From Mactromeris polynyma (lineage: Eukaryota; Mollusca; Bivalvia; Venerida; Mactridae), in NCBI GenBank assembly GCA_032209605.1, contig JASFXZ010000012.1, positions 1,798,001 through 1,862,000 on the forward strand: a stretch of DNA of 64,000 bases, written 5' to 3'. Positions 61,666 through 64,000 of this stretch are shown piece by piece. Within the stretch, counting starts at the first letter, position 1, and every line of letters starts with the position of its first letter. The translations under genes and the position numbers were made by a program. A model generated the notes under the pieces. That model worked only from the letters and a program-made list of their open reading frames with translations. It ran no database searches and was not told the DNA's origin.

Positions 61666-62751
61666 ACAATAAATCAATATTTTAGGGGTTGGTACAAATA
61701 ACACTAACATCTTGATTTGAAATCAGTATTTCTCAGTAAAATACCACTCAAAGGAAAGATAAAAGTGGACTTTATGGAGAGGCGGACTGTCAATAAAGGT
61801 TGAAAAATACTGCCGAATGTTAAAAACCACTTCTTTAAATCACAGTCAAATTGTTTTTAACCATATGCCTGATCCAAATTCTTGGCAGATAAATTCATGC
61901 ATAAAAGATAAAATACTGAAGTAATATTTACCTTTACCAATGTATACATCAATTAATTACCAATAAATATCTGTTCCCAACATTATACTGATATAATATA
62001 TATATATACTTATAAAATGTTTGATGTACTATAAATCAATAAAAATATTGACTTTTATATGTGCTTACCTATGTAATATCTGGCTAATTGTACATTCAAC
62101 AACATTCAATGATCACACAGAAACATAGCAATCAAATATCCACACACCTTGGTCATCATGTAGCAACACTAAATATAATGATGAAATATCCCAATAATCC
62201 ATTCAAAGAATAAATCCAAAGTGAGACACTTTTAAGATAGAAATAACAACTTTGTACGAACTCTATAAAATCTAATTTTCCTAGTATGATATTTGCAACC
62301 TACACAAGATCAATTTTGATAAATAGTGTACCTTATAAATGCATTAACATTTGTACTAACTGCCACTATCAAATTTCACCATGTTTTCCATTAACACAGT
62401 GTGATTAAGACTACATCCGCTTTGTCATAAGGCTGGTAAAATTCTAGACTCAATAGTTCACACAGTTGGCCTAATGAATCCATGAACCTTAAAACCTGCT
62501 GGCCTGCTTCATTTAGTTGAATATTACTTATACACAATAAGTGTCATCATCTATTACAATCCCACAGTTCATTTAAAGAAGAAATATAAATTCCGCAGCC
62601 GACTACCTGTCAAAATAGATAACCGTAAAACTACCATACACTCTCCAATAAAGGAGACACATACAAAGGGGACAGCAACAACGTGGTAAAGTTGCCACAG
62701 GCAAATTTACAATGAAATAAAGAAAAAAATATAAAATCTAGAGAGTCGATT
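61666..62751. other. Non-coding spacer
   Basis: AT-rich with a (TA)n tract near 61995. A minus-strand gtaagcac donor-like site near 62071 has only a tiny open run upstream. Nothing else is recognised. Confidence 0.42.
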
Positions 62752-63108
62752 CAATCTTTGGCTCAAAAATATAAATTTTGAGTGTCTCAATCTTTGGCTC
62801 AAAAATATAAATTTTGAGTGTCTCAATCTTTGGCTCAAAAATATAAATTTTGAGTGTGGCTCAAAAATATAAATATTGAGGGCTCAAAAATATAAATTTT
62901 GAGTGTCTCAATCTTTGGCTCAAACATATAAATTTTGAGTGTCTCAATCTTTGGCTCAAACATATAAAGTTTGAGTGTCTCAATCTTTGGCTCAAACATA
63001 TAAATTTTGAGTGTCTCAATCTTTGGCTCAAACATATAAATTTTGAGTGTCTCAATCTTTGGCTCAAAATGATAAATCTTGAATGTCTCAATCTTTGGCT
63101 CAAACATA
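62752..63108. repeat. Minisatellite, 36-bp unit with internal dyad, about 10 copies
   Basis: The unit is TCTCAATCTTTGGCTCAAAA followed by atataaattttgagtg. CTCAAAA...TTTTGAG forms an inverted repeat around a TATA-like centre in each unit, so each can form a small hairpin. Two units near 62858-62900 are shortened. Confidence 0.93.
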
Positions 63109-64000
63109 AAATCATAAAACAAATGAGATTGATCTCTGTAAACAGAAGTTTACTAACCCACAAGCTGACAGTTACCAGATCACTATACATCAGCTAACTT
63201 TACCATCAGATCACTGAGATAAATTGATCCAGTTTAATTATTACCAAAATTGACCTTTGACATCCAATGAGAGGTCAATAAGCCCAGGGCCTTAATTCTG
63301 ATGACCAATAGACATACTTCTCACCTCTAATGACAAATGATTATTTCGTTCATTGACAAATAAAATAATACCATAAAACCTTGATTATAAATAAGACCAT
63401 CATTGGGGCCCTTAAAAACTGGTCTTAATATTGAGGTGGTCTTAATATTAAGGTTGAATAAAGAGCAAAACAGTGAAAATGAACTTGAAAATGTTATCCT
63501 TAATATTGAGGTGGTCTTATCATTGAGGTGGTTGTTAAGTGAGGTTTACTGTACAGTATATGAAGGTGTATAAAGGTGATCATTGACTGTTAACATCATC
63601 AACTATTCAAATAGCTGATTGCAAAGTATCAGGTATGTGAAATAATCTGATTTTTGGAAGCGACTATTTTGGAGGGTATTATGAAGCATACTTATAGAGA
63701 GATATTATATCTCTAGATATATAGAGATAATATATCCGTAGATATATTTAAATATAGAGAAAATATCAATCAATTAAACAATCTGCATTAAACACATTAT
63801 CAAGCAATACTGATTTAGAATATAAATGCTCATAAAACTGATAAATATAATTAAATGAAGTCTGCCCAATGAAGTGTTCAGTTTTACTAATCACAGAGCA
63901 TTTTCTAGAACAAATGCGGTATTACTGAAGTTTACTTTATTTTTATGATGAGATGAAACTGTTGGAAGTTTTTAGATCTTTACATCCCATGCATGGAGGA
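63109..64000. other. Non-coding end of window with a short degenerate repeat
   Basis: At 63400-63545 the phrase 'ggtggtcttaatattgagg' recurs several times and ends in gtgaggtttactgta, an interspersed repeat-like passage. Near 63695-63750 AT-rich self-complementary words (gagatattatatctc) cluster. No gene is recognised. Confidence 0.45.

Noticed and set aside
55157..61701. Secreted low-complexity or collagen-like protein from the 30-bp array (GPSGCMKPG)
   Set aside because: No Gly-X-Y periodicity, no signal peptide, several overlapping frames on both strands, and interruption by stop-bearing monomers (catagggc units).

Overview
The window looks like intronic or intergenic DNA from an animal nuclear genome, most likely a mollusc or another lophotrochozoan. 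It is AT-rich and CpG-poor, and its few plausible exons carry GT/AG splice signals. It holds a mariner relic, a Tc1/mariner-type fold-back element, a hAT-like MITE and two dispersed repeats of a kind I associate with molluscan genomes. The species assignment is inference; no single diagnostic gene is present.

Coding content is very small. The best gene is on the minus strand: a 900-nt exon (25026-25925) with a clean acceptor, a short 5' leader, an ATG and 291 codons, ending at a strong GTAAGT donor. Two further minus-strand mini-exons (13617-13655 and 4306-4401) each start with ATG and end at a donor in the same phase 0. They could be alternative first exons of one transcription unit whose common body lies left of the window. 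Weaker candidate exons lie at 1-125, 12985-13251 and 44511-44570, and a broken coding relic lies near 32300-32616. I recognise none of these proteins by name.

About 26 kb (roughly 41%) is tandem repeat, in about nineteen unrelated minisatellite families with units of 15 to 78 bp. Left to right (unit): 5.6-9.3 kb (62 bp), 10.1-10.9 (26), 16.0-16.6 (65), 17.1-18.4 (41), 18.8-20.0 (19), 21.0-22.2 (42), 24.1-24.9 (34), 26.0-26.9 (38), 27.5-27.7 (25), 28.4-28.9 (21), 30.8-31.7 (23), 34.4-35.6 (22), 35.7-37.3 and 38.8-39.6 (68), 42.0-42.9 (GACA-type), 48.3-49.4 (15), 51.6-52.1 (78/59), 53.5-54.7 (35), 55.2-61.7 (30, with a 2.88-kb higher-order duplication) and 62.8-63.1 (36). Long apparent reading frames in these arrays are by-products of periodicity.

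Mobile elements: an 860-bp TA-flanked palindrome (29681-30540) whose 408-bp arms each carry the start of a Tc1/mariner-like transposase; a 1476-bp insertion (37275-38750) that splits the 68-bp array in phase and has clusters of the palindrome GTTCATGAAC at both ends; a degraded mariner (45832-about 47120); and a 188-bp hAT-like MITE (27770-27957). The 42-bp array resembles an amplified piece of a tRNA-derived SINE head, and the 62-bp array carries an AP-1-type TGAGTCA in each unit examined.
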